From Exiguobacterium sp. s193 (GTDB taxonomy: Bacteria; Bacillota; Bacilli; Exiguobacteriales; Exiguobacteriaceae): 64,000 nucleotides of DNA. The stretch covers positions 1-64,000 of the forward strand of contig NZ_JACSMR010000008.1 of assembly GCF_018618755.1 (NCBI RefSeq). Direction: 5' to 3'. Position numbers and translations under genes: made by a program. Shown piece by piece: positions 34,050 to 42,244 of this stretch. Numbering within the stretch: position 1 is the stretch's first letter; every line of letters starts with the position of its first letter. The notes under the pieces were generated by a model. The model made no database searches and was not told the origin of the DNA. It saw only the letters and a program-made list of their open reading frames with translations.

Positions 34050-34530
34050 CGCTTTCGACTCAGGCGCGCGGCGCTCACGAAAATCGTCAGCAAATCGATG
34101 AGATGACAGTAAGATTAAATTGCAAGACGCGTCACGCCCATAGCCGGATTCGACGAAAAAACCAAACGCCTTATGCAGGTTTACAGAGGGAGAATCATTA
34201 CGCGCAAGGCGATGACCGTTTTCGAACAGGAGGATATCAGGAGATTGAAGTTAGAGTCGATTGTCGTCCGCATTTTCGGAGCGAAGGGCAACACGTAGAC
34301 AAGTTCTCGAAGCTCAGCCTCGTCGCGAAGTCGACCCTTTCCACGGCAGAAAGCGCGAACCTCAAGGAATCCTCTATGACAAGAGCGAGATATGCCTCCT
34401 GCTCAACATTTTCGAGACGCAGGAGGGCAGTAACCAAATCGAAGATGTTTTCGTCGGATTTAAGCATCTAATTGTTGCCGGATGATTTAATCAAAATCAA
34501 TCTAAAGTGGACGTAGCAGAAGATATATGT
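34050..34530 (+). pseudogene. Decayed Sau3AI/MutH-family endonuclease (C-terminal part)
   Basis: Pieces in different plus-strand frames match the C-terminal half of the intact endonuclease at 36497. LESIVVRIFGAKGNT corresponds to AESIIVRMLGAKGKA, and HVDKFSKLSLVAKS to NVDFLSKLNLLMKS. Further on, LLLNIFETQEGSNQIEDVFVGFKHLIV corresponds to its LLFMMFKTVKGQNRLDDVFQGFKHFVI region, then LPDDLIK. At least three frameshifts and a stop separate them. It is a relic of an older, related restriction gene. Confidence 0.75.
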
Positions 34531-34621
34531 TTTTGTGGCCGAGGAACGCTTTTGAACAGAGCTCATGACATCCTCGTGGAGTACTCGATATGAGGACTTC
34601 ATGAAGATGTCGTAGATTTCT

Positions 34622-35383
34622 TTACGTTCTCACTTCAGAGGATTCCTCTCTATCCGAACACTCATCAAAACATTCCGGAATCTCCCGTAGACATACAATC
34701 CTCCCGGTCTGATAGATAACCTTCTTTAAGATTCCATTCGAAACGAAACACTTCATCTGTTCTGTTTTAAACTTTAAATATATGTTAATATCATCTTCCT
34801 TTTTCGACTTTCTGCCGAACTTATCCCAATAATATTTTTCCCCCTTTAATCTCTTATGCTGTGAATTTATTTTTTTCCATGACATTCTAAGTCTACGTCT
34901 ATATCTACTATCCATGACTCTATACTTATGGCCATTACTTTTTGATAAAAAACTTATCCAGTGTAGGATCGTCTTATTCTTATCAGCTTTCCTCAATGGA
35001 AAGAGTGGATTTCTAGGTAGAATCGAGCAGATGAACATGGTTTTCTGATTCTCCTCCTTCTCCAAGCATTTCTCCGATTCATTGATTGGCATCGTAGTAA
35101 TGTTGAAGTTTATTTTTTCTCCAGTAATTTCATAAATTTCTTTTATTACAAAGGCACTGTTGTCCTTTAGAAATACTATATAATCTTCTAAAGTAAAAAA
35201 TTCACCGACGAAGGTTTTACCCTTTTCCTCTTTATTTTTGAATGTTCTTTCATTTCTTATTAAAAGCTTGAGTACAAGACTCTCCATTTCCCCAGAGGTC
35301 AGTTTCTCCAGTCCAAACAGCGCCTTGAGACCATTCAGCCATGCGTATATTCCACACGTCGGTCCATTCTGTACTACTATCAT
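34622..35383 (-). CDS. Putative papain/C39-like cysteine protease
   Basis: This 253-residue protein begins MIVVQNGPTCGIYAWLNGLKALF. That is a glutamine five residues before a cysteine in a PTCG context, as in papain-like and C39-like peptidases. A histidine in TILHWISF (near 141) followed by an aspartate in VMDSRY (near 157) completes a plausible Cys-His-Asp triad. The C-terminal third is basic. It has an AAAGAGGGAG ribosome site and is divergent from the endonuclease operon. The role is unknown; a defence-associated protease is an inference from the neighbourhood. Confidence 0.55.
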   Translation of the reverse strand: MIVVQNGPTCGIYAWLNGLKALFGLEKLTSGEMESLVLKLLIRNERTFKNKEEKGKTFVGEFFTLEDYIVFLKDNSAFVIKEIYEITGEKINFNITTMPINESEKCLEKEENQKTMFICSILPRNPLFPLRKADKNKTILHWISFLSKSNGHKYRVMDSRYRRRLRMSWKKINSQHKRLKGEKYYWDKFGRKSKKEDDINIYLKFKTEQMKCFVSNGILKKVIYQTGRIVCLREIPECFDECSDREESSEVRT

Positions 35384-35653
35384 TGAGAAAACACTCCCTC
35401 TTTGTTATAAGTCCACTTTTTTCTTAGGTCGAAGTGCACTGCTTTTTCTTTCTACTCTTGAATGTAACCTCTAATAATTATAATAAATTATGTATGGATA
35501 CGTATATTTTTTCATCATGGACAATTTTCCTGAACAATTATTCCTGGTGTTATATAATTATGGGTGATGAAGACAAAGAGGACCAGTTTCATTGATTGAA
35601 CGAATCCACTTACGGCCTTCGATATAAGACATGCTAATGAAGGGTGATATCAC

Positions 35654-36415
35654 ATGAGTAAATTCTCTGAATCGATCTATGAGTCCTATACAGAACTGGA
35701 GGACTCCTCTGAGAACCTCTGTCGTCTGACCATGGTACTCCATAGACAAAGAGAGTCTTTCAAAAATGAGCTTCGGCAAGGCTGTGACTTGGCTGACGTA
35801 ATAGCTAAAGCGGTAGACCTCGAACCACCTACGGACTTCATCAGAAGCTACCTCATGATGTACGAACGGGATGCCTTAGCAAGAATCATCTCGACCAGTG
35901 ACTATCGTAGCAAAGCTCCTGCCATATCGTTCGAATCAGAAGCCACTTACGCCCAATCACTGAAGCAGTTCTGGGATGCTGCCAGCTCCGTAATCGGTAG
36001 GAGGAACATGGACTTACTCCTAAGACCTGAACTCCCGAACACGCCAGATTTTAAAAACGTCATCTCCATGGAATCCATACTGAAGCAAGTCGTCAATCCT
36101 TTCCATATGTTCTCGATGACGAAACAAGAGATAGAGAAGGTAAATCAGATATTAGAATCGACCCAAAAGCGGACGAAGACCGTCAACTACCTAATCAACC
36201 AAATCCAGCGCTCCCTCTATCTCTCACATGTCCAAGAGAATGCGCATAGGAGGATGCACGCGAACCTTCAGACGATACTCATCAAGGGCGGACTGGCACA
36301 TGGTCATGAGGATGACGCGACGAAGGGGACGCTCAAGAGCGAACTAGAAGAGTTCATCATGTCCATGAAGAGGTTCTCGGAGGAGCTCTGTAAGGTCCAC
36401 GTAACGTCTGATTGA
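35654..36415 (+). CDS. Helical protein upstream of the Sau3AI-type endonuclease
   Basis: This 253-residue, mostly helical protein (MSKFSESIYESYTELEDSSENLCRLTMVLHRQRESF...) has no recognised domain. It ends with a basic/acidic helix hairpin (LEEFIMSMKRFSEELCK). An AAGGGTG ribosome site precedes it, and the endonuclease gene follows 81 bp later on the same strand. It may be the modulator or control partner of the nuclease, because no methyltransferase is present. Confidence 0.55.
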   Translation: MSKFSESIYESYTELEDSSENLCRLTMVLHRQRESFKNELRQGCDLADVIAKAVDLEPPTDFIRSYLMMYERDALARIISTSDYRSKAPAISFESEATYAQSLKQFWDAASSVIGRRNMDLLLRPELPNTPDFKNVISMESILKQVVNPFHMFSMTKQEIEKVNQILESTQKRTKTVNYLINQIQRSLYLSHVQENAHRRMHANLQTILIKGGLAHGHEDDATKGTLKSELEEFIMSMKRFSEELCKVHVTSD

Positions 36416-36496
36416 TGCTCGCCTTTTTGGCCAGCCGATGTCAACCGATGTTCATTCATCTAGAAATGGGTACAAATACAAAAAGGATGTGACGTA

Positions 36497-37957
36497 ATGC
36501 AACGACCAGAATTCACAAAGACTCAGCTCGTCAATCTATTAGAAGATGCGAAAGGACGTACACTCGGCGAAGTGGACGTGAAAAACGTGTTCAAGATGAC
36601 CGAGACCTCTACGAAAGTGACAGGAATAGCAGGCTCCGTGATCGAACAATCGCTACTAGGATACAAGGCGAATTCAAATCCCGAGCCCGACATCATCGTC
36701 GACGGCATCGATTTCGAGGTCAAGACCACCGGCTTACGAAAGCCCCGAAAGAAGTCCTCGACAGCGAAGTTGGAGGCAAAGGAGCCTCTTACGATAACCG
36801 CGGTGAGGGAGAAAGAAATCGAAGATGAATTGTTCCATGATTCGCATTTCTGGAAGAAAGCCCAGAATTTATTGCTCGTCTATTACGAGTATGCTTCTCC
36901 TAAGACCGTGATCGCATCGAAATATCGTGACTTCCCTTTGGTCGGGTATCATTTTCATACCTTCTCGAAAGAGGAACGCTCAACACTCCAGCATGACTGG
37001 GAATTGATTCGCGACTACATAAAGAAATTACGACAAGAACAAAGCGGAGGAGCTCCGGACTACTCCACCCTCTCTTCCGCGTTGCGAAAGCAGCTCACCT
37101 TCCTCGGCACATCACCGAAGTGGCCGAAAAACCCACGATTCCGAATCAAAAGGGCGTTCGTCTCGAACATGTACAATAAGTCAGTAGGAAAGACGTACGC
37201 ATCGATGCCAGAGGACATCTCGACGATGGAGGAGCTGGAGGTTGAGCTCAAGAGGTTATCGAAGGAACATGTTGGCCGGACCGCTCGCGAGCTTTGCGAA
37301 ACGTTCAATATCAAGCATGGCAAGAAGGCACCGAAGTCCATGGCGGAGTCGATCATCGTCAGGATGTTGGGGGCGAAGGGAAAGGCGAGTAACGTCGATT
37401 TCTTGTCGAAGCTCAATCTGTTAATGAAGTCGATACGTCTGACGGAGGAGGGGTTAAACGTAGAGGATACGAAACTCTTCCCGTTAGACCTTACAGAGAC
37501 GCTGGATGAGGCCGCGTATGAAGAATCACTGATCTATTACGAGCTCCGAGATACGCAACTTCTCTTCATGATGTTCAAAACGGTGAAAGGCCAGAATCGT
37601 CTTGACGATGTTTTCCAAGGCTTCAAACATTTCGTCATACCGGAAGAGTTAATCGAGGAGGATGCCCAGAACACTTGGACGGAAATCCGTTCCATCATGT
37701 CCGAGAACCGCTTGGCAACCGTACCGGTCCTCAACAAGGACGGCACACAGAGATTGACCCCTAAGACAAAAATACCTATGGAGGCGACGAACCTTCCCAA
37801 GTCGAAGGAATACACGTTCTTCCTGAGAGGCACTAGCAGTGACGCATCGAACAAGAGCGTTCAAATCAATGGCATCCGAATCTATCGACAGAACATCTGG
37901 ATGAAGGGGAAAATCGTCGCCTCCCTGTTGAATGAGACCCCTTTCATCGGACAATAA
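36497..37957 (+). CDS. Sau3AI/MutH-family restriction endonuclease
   Basis: This 486-residue protein has the two-part Sau3AI layout. The N-terminal MutH-like catalytic domain carries a D(x)n-ExK site (PDIIVDGIDFEVKTTGL, residues about 55-75). The C-terminal domain is homologous but lacks the catalytic residues (about 270-486; ends NGIRIYRQNIWMKGKIVASLL). Characterised members cut GATC. No DNA methyltransferase gene is visible in the window, so host protection must come from elsewhere, or the enzyme cuts modified or foreign DNA. A good terminator follows. Confidence 0.85.
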   Translation: MQRPEFTKTQLVNLLEDAKGRTLGEVDVKNVFKMTETSTKVTGIAGSVIEQSLLGYKANSNPEPDIIVDGIDFEVKTTGLRKPRKKSSTAKLEAKEPLTITAVREKEIEDELFHDSHFWKKAQNLLLVYYEYASPKTVIASKYRDFPLVGYHFHTFSKEERSTLQHDWELIRDYIKKLRQEQSGGAPDYSTLSSALRKQLTFLGTSPKWPKNPRFRIKRAFVSNMYNKSVGKTYASMPEDISTMEELEVELKRLSKEHVGRTARELCETFNIKHGKKAPKSMAESIIVRMLGAKGKASNVDFLSKLNLLMKSIRLTEEGLNVEDTKLFPLDLTETLDEAAYEESLIYYELRDTQLLFMMFKTVKGQNRLDDVFQGFKHFVIPEELIEEDAQNTWTEIRSIMSENRLATVPVLNKDGTQRLTPKTKIPMEATNLPKSKEYTFFLRGTSSDASNKSVQINGIRIYRQNIWMKGKIVASLLNETPFIGQ

Positions 37958-37990
37958 TCCCTCGAACTCCCATATCGAATAAACATCAGA

Positions 37991-38017
37991 AAAAAACGGA
38001 CCCTCGGTTCGTTTTTT
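37991..38017. terminator. Terminator after the endonuclease
   Basis: A 12-bp stem with one G-U pair (37991-38002 with 38006-38017) and a three-base loop ends in a T6 run. Confidence 0.8.
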
Positions 38018-38227
38018 CCATTTCACAACCCTCATGATATGCACATGCACAAAATCCACTGTATCTCAATGAAAGTAAATCACTCATTAATATGAGACAA
38101 AAAATGCTTCATCGTCACTCAATCAATCACGAGGTGCCGCGTGTGTACTGCGAGACTTCCCACCCCATCCAGGACTCCAGAATGCTCATAATCTTGTTAT
38201 GTAAACCTTCACATCCTCTTCTAATTT
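38018..38227. other. Upstream region of the recombinase, no gene seen
   Basis: About 200 bases hold no supported gene and lead into the operator/promoter at 38228. Confidence 0.5.
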
Positions 38228-38272
38228 ACTTGTGATAATTAGACATTATCACAAGTACTTGTATGTTATAAT
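38228..38272 (+). promoter_or_regulatory. Operator and extended -10 promoter of the recombinase
   Basis: A perfect 12-bp inverted repeat, ACTTGTGATAAT and its mirror around TAGAC (38228-38256), sits where a -35 box would be. It is followed by the extended -10 TGTTATAAT (38264-38272). The arrangement suggests a repressor- or activator-controlled promoter for the recombinase gene 177 bp downstream. Confidence 0.55.
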
Positions 38273-38448
38273 GAATATATAAATTATATGAAATACATCA
38301 TTAATTCGATTTATAATCAATAATTACGTACATATATAAGTAATAATTTAATGTAATACACAAAATACAATCGATTATGCGATGAATATAAATAATAAGA
38401 GGCCAAAAGAGGAAGCGTCGAGTAGTTGAAACGAAGGAGGATGGGACC

Positions 38449-39465
38449 ATGGGGGAAGAAGTGAAGAACGAGGTCGAAATCAGTGAGGCGGCGGCGCTCG
38501 CGTTCGCCGACAGCCGGGAGAAGCTGTTGGCCGTGCTCGAGGACGACCACCTGAACATGGAGGCCCTTAGCGACCTCGAAATCTTCGAGCTGTTCTGGGC
38601 GACGGAGCTGTTCCCAATCTACAGCCAAAAAAGCCCGCACACGAAGCGGGCCTATAAACAGGATCTTGATTATATTCTGCGTTTCTTCGTGACGAAGACC
38701 CAGGGCGTCAAGCAGCTGACGATCCTCAACCTGCACGAGTACCTGAAGGACGTCCACGACCAATACGCCCCCCGGACCGTCAAACGACGTAATGCCATGC
38801 TGCGGCGCTTTCTGCGCTTCCTGCATGTCAACGACTACCATGCGCGCGACCTGTCGCTCCAGGTGAAGGACCAGATGAAGCCCGAACCGCTCCGTCGCGA
38901 GATTGACTTCGACGAGATGGAGGCGATCGCCCTCGCCTTCCGCCATACCGTGAAGCAAAAAAAGAACCGAGAGCTGTTGCAGCTGCGGAACGAGACGATG
39001 GGCTATCTACTACTAACTACAGGCATGCGTGCTTCTGAATTACTATCACTTCAATTCAGTCACGTTCATGAAACCCCTTCAATGAACTATATAGAAATCA
39101 AAGGAAAGCGTGATAAATGGAGACGTATACCTTTGTCAAAAAAATCACTTCATTTGATTCAGCGACTAAAAATGTCAATGCAAATCGAAGATTTTAACAA
39201 TCCTCATATTTGTTTTAATATTCAATCAGGAAATGACTCCATTTCATACGAGGCTCTGAGATTAATAACACAGTCTGCATCATTACAACTGACTACAAAA
39301 GCCAATTCGCCACACTGGTTCAGACGTTCGTTCATAACTAAATTGTTAGCTGACGGCATCTCGTTATATGATGTCATGAAAGTGTCAGGTCATGAATCCA
39401 TACAAACTACCAACAAATACATTCAAGATGTACAAGATAAAAAAATAAAAATACCCTTTGAATAA
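38449..39465 (+). CDS. Tyrosine recombinase, chimeric in composition
   Basis: This 338-residue phage-integrase/XerCD-type recombinase has an N-terminal SAM-like DNA-binding domain (about 50-150) and catalytic residues in GMRASELL, HWFRRSF and GHESIQTTNKY. GAAGGAGG precedes the ATG. The first 550 bases are GC-rich like the backbone. From about 39000 the DNA becomes abruptly AT-rich although the protein family match continues, so the gene looks like a recombinant of two homologous recombinases. The N-terminal type recurs as a fragment at 41075. Confidence 0.85.
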   Translation: MGEEVKNEVEISEAAALAFADSREKLLAVLEDDHLNMEALSDLEIFELFWATELFPIYSQKSPHTKRAYKQDLDYILRFFVTKTQGVKQLTILNLHEYLKDVHDQYAPRTVKRRNAMLRRFLRFLHVNDYHARDLSLQVKDQMKPEPLRREIDFDEMEAIALAFRHTVKQKKNRELLQLRNETMGYLLLTTGMRASELLSLQFSHVHETPSMNYIEIKGKRDKWRRIPLSKKSLHLIQRLKMSMQIEDFNNPHICFNIQSGNDSISYEALRLITQSASLQLTTKANSPHWFRRSFITKLLADGISLYDVMKVSGHESIQTTNKYIQDVQDKKIKIPFE

Positions 39466-39949
39466 TTCTAATTTTTCATTTCATTGCACCATCCTATTCT
39501 TTAGTTGCATGTTGATTAGTCTATGCTCTAAAAAAATTCAATATAGTAAAAATCTATACGTAGGTTGGAAAAGTTATACTTCTAAAAATCCTTCAAATAA
39601 GAAATTCTTTAGGGGCAAGAAACCAAAATATAGAATTTCAATCAATCAAGATGATAATATTCTCTCTGGTAAAGGACTTGGTGTTTTTGATTCTGTTTTC
39701 ATGGAAGACTTAACAGGATTTAGACATATCAATCAAAACAATTAGGAGTTCACTTTTAAAAAAGAGTCATGTATTGACTACAGCGCTAAAATCTACACTG
39801 TGAAAAATAATTATCTCATGTCCTTTAGATATGATTACAAGAAAAAAATTACATCTATTCAAAGAAATAAACGACGTTTTTTACCTAAAATATTCTGTTC
39901 TAAAATACCATTTTTAGTGGCATATGGTATGAGTTTTTCGCGATTTTGA
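39458..39949 (+). pseudogene. Hypothetical gene with an internal stop
   Basis: An AT-rich frame begins with TTG inside the recombinase stop region and encodes a hydrophobic N-terminus (CTILFFSCMLISLC), then FFRGKKPKYRIS and FMEDLTGFRH. It stops at TAG (39743-39745) and continues in the same frame for another 67 codons with coherent lysine-rich sequence. This may be a lipoprotein-like gene with a premature stop. No family is recognised. Confidence 0.3.
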
Positions 39950-40025
39950 CGATGTCAAGGAAACACTAAGTTACTCCTAAACTAGCACGCTGAATGACAA
40001 CAGTTTCCACTCATGCTCTTTTTAT
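39898..40025 (+). other. Candidate oriT element, copy B (diverged, inverted)
   Basis: This block aligns without gaps to the reverse complement of 20606-20729, sharing TTTTTAGTGGCA, GCGATTTTGA, GGAAACACTA, CTAGCACGCT and CAGTTTCC and ending in ATGCTCTTTTT. The central stem has changed from CTAGGC/GCCTAG to a weaker AGTT/AACT-type pairing. It lies between the recombinase and the TIR-like gene, far from any relaxase. Confidence 0.5.
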
Positions 40026-40129
40026 GCTCTTTTTTATTTATTTTTTGAGAATCTATAATCCGTCTTGTTTTTATATTTAATAGTATAATCAAAACACGAA
40101 TAAAAATTTTAAAAGAAAGAGGCGATTTT

Positions 40130-40930
40130 TTGTCCACTGTGTCTTACGAAAAGAAAAAAGAAATACTAGATGATCTAATGACAAAAGCATCTAAAATGAA
40201 GTATGAAACTAGACAAAGTGATCTCCAAATTTTCACTCAAGAACTTCATACTGTGTTACCTTACGTATTCGAAAATCACAAAGAAAAAATCGCTAATTTC
40301 TCTAGAATAAAATTTCGACCCGCTATATTTTCAACTGGTGATAATACTCGACTGTTTACAAAAGTATTCATGGACGGGAAACAATCTACTATAGATTTCA
40401 TTTCTGGATTGATTCACGCAATCGAATTCGAACATTCTATTGGCATCAAAGAGGCGTCAAAAACGCAACTCACTCAAGAAAAACCAATAGAAAACAAAAA
40501 AATTTTTATAGTACATGGACATGATGAAAACTTGAAAAGTGAAGTGGCATTATTTGTCGAGCGACAAGGCTTAGAGTCAGTTATACTACACCAACAAGCT
40601 AGTGGTGGGAAAACAATTATCGAAAAACTAGAAGAAAGATCTGACGTTGGATTCGCAATTGTTTTATATACACCGTGTGACGTTGGGCGTGTTTCTACCG
40701 CAAGAAGAAACAATCCACGTGCTAGACAAAATGTAGTTTTCGAACATGGTTTTTTTATAGGGAAGATCGGAAGAGGTAAAGTCGTTGCTTTAGTAAAAGA
40801 TGGTACTGAAATCCCTAATGATTACTCAGGAGTCGTTTATGTTAACCATAATGAAAATGGTGCCTGGAAAACTGAAATCGGACGAGAATTAGCACATGCA
40901 GGCTATGCTATCGATTTTATGAAATTCTAA
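40130..40930 (+). CDS. TIR-like (CAP12/PF10137-type) nucleotide-binding effector
   Basis: This 266-residue protein starts at TTG (GAGGCG ribosome site) and has an N-terminal helical domain (about 1-110). The C-terminal TIR-like domain shows KIFIVHGHDENLKSEVALFVERQGLE, ILHQQASGGKTIIEKLEE and NVVFEHGFFIGKIGR. Proteins of this family act as NAD-consuming effectors in several antiphage systems. No cyclase or sensor gene is adjacent, so it may work alone or respond to a signal made elsewhere, for instance by the CD-NTase at 15 kb. A terminator follows. Confidence 0.8.
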   Translation: MSTVSYEKKKEILDDLMTKASKMKYETRQSDLQIFTQELHTVLPYVFENHKEKIANFSRIKFRPAIFSTGDNTRLFTKVFMDGKQSTIDFISGLIHAIEFEHSIGIKEASKTQLTQEKPIENKKIFIVHGHDENLKSEVALFVERQGLESVILHQQASGGKTIIEKLEERSDVGFAIVLYTPCDVGRVSTARRNNPRARQNVVFEHGFFIGKIGRGKVVALVKDGTEIPNDYSGVVYVNHNENGAWKTEIGRELAHAGYAIDFMKF

Positions 40931-40941
40931 TAAAAAATTAT

Positions 40942-40969
40942 AAAAACGGTCGATTGCGGCCGTTTTTTT
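40942..40969 (+). terminator. Terminator after the TIR-like gene
   Basis: The stem AAAACGGTCG pairs with CGGCCGTTTT (one G-U) and is followed by more T. Confidence 0.8.
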
Positions 40970-41074
40970 CGTACTTGGCTCTACACCGATTCCATTATTA
41001 TTTTACGAATTTTTTTATGATAATCAATTCGGTCTATGAACTATTAAAGTTAGGTAAACTATGTTTCACACTGA

Positions 41075-41128
41075 GCATGATTCCGGCACTTCAATGACTA
41101 TTATACGCGTGACCTGTCGCTGCAAATG
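41075..41128 (+). pseudogene. Fragment of the recombinase gene
   Basis: HFNDYYTRDLSLQMK corresponds to LHVNDYHARDLSLQVK of the recombinase at 38449 (near residue 128). The DNA also shares the stretch GACCTGTCGCT. It ends in a stop after one further residue. This is a relic of a second recombinase copy of the GC-rich N-terminal type. Confidence 0.7.
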
Positions 41129-41261
41129 AAGGTATAGCTCCTTCGACAAAATAAAATTAAGCATCACACGGTAAGCAGAAAAAGAATCGTAAGCTTCTAC
41201 AGCTGTGGTGAACTGACCCTTAAAGTTTGAACAGTATAATAAAAGCCCCTTTATCATTTTA

Positions 41262-41525
41262 AGCTGCTCTGATATGACTATGGTATTGTATCGGAGTCAA
41301 TTTTGTAGTTTCTATTTTTTTCGTTCGTTGTTTGCTTAATCATGTCCAGGTCAAAGCCGCTTTCCTCAAAGATTTGTATCGGTCGCTTACTAGCTAAATT
41401 CTCACGTACAGCGTGAATCTTAAATTCTCCTTTGTATTGAATCGCACGATTTGATACAGAGGCTACGTGAAGATTCGCTTCAAGTTGTCTGATTTGATCT
41501 GGATTGAAGGTTCACCTGTTCATGA
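41262..41525 (-). pseudogene. IS3-family transposase OrfA remnant (minus strand)
   Basis: Minus-strand sequence reads IQIRQLEANLHVASVSNRAIQYKGEFKIHAVRENLASKRPIQIFEESGFDLDMI. This is a helix-turn-helix OrfA-like pattern of IS3-type elements. It lacks a start codon and the rest of the element. Confidence 0.6.
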
Positions 41526-41664
41526 ATGGTTCTCCCGTCTAAATTAAATAGGTACAGTATATCGATATCTTTAAACACAAAAAAACCCTAATGGGGTCTT
41601 TTATCAAGTGTCCACCATTCAGGGTTCAGTTCATTTAAAAGTACTAACATCGGAGGTCTTTTTT

Positions 41665-41914
41665 ATGAATAAAAAACGTATATTCAAGTGAAGTAAATAT
41701 TTCAGTACTCAAAGAAAAACTGAGTGGCGAGTTAACAACGAAAGAAATCATGGAGCGATACGGAACCAGAGATAAAACTCAATTCAAAACATGGATGAGA
41801 TGGTATTGCTCTAACCAACCTTATCGATTTGATCAGTCTATTGGAAAACACTATACCTATCGACATGGTCCAGATTCTGCGAGAGAGGAAGATACGAGAG
41901 AACGACAAATTTAA
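41665..41914 (+). pseudogene. IS3-family transposase OrfA remnant (plus strand)
   Basis: After an ATG with a CGGAGG site, a frameshift at about codon 8 interrupts the frame. It continues VNISVLKEKLSGELTTKEIMERYGTRDKTQFKTWMRWY..., typical of an IS3 OrfA helix-turn-helix protein, and stops at 41912-41914. OrfB is absent. Confidence 0.65.
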
Positions 41915-42244
41915 TTTACTGAGAAATCACACGACATCTGGACGAGTTATAATTTACTTGAATTATTAAAACGAAAATCGAATAAAAAATAAGGTGTGCC
42001 GACTACTTAATCAAGTTGTTTATATGTGTCTTATATCGCTAGGTCAACCTAGTTGCAATTGATATTACAATTTGTCTTGCAAACTAATTACGTTATTACA
42101 GTAAATCCGTTAGTTATTAAGCATTGAAGTAATGTCCAGAACTTCACGCAGAAGCACAACATAAATGTCCCATTTATAATTTTTGTTTTCTCAATAGTCA
42201 TTTCATCTAATAATATCTTTCTCTTATTGATAATAGATTCGTTT
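41915..42244. other. AT-rich intergenic region
   Basis: About 330 bases lie between the IS relic and the end of gajB. I see no gene, terminator or clear repeat. Confidence 0.4.

Noticed and set aside
38317-38958. 213-residue minus-strand open frame
   Set aside because: It lies antisense to the recombinase N-terminal half and its promoter, with low-complexity HLVEV-type translation; an artefact of GC-rich third positions.
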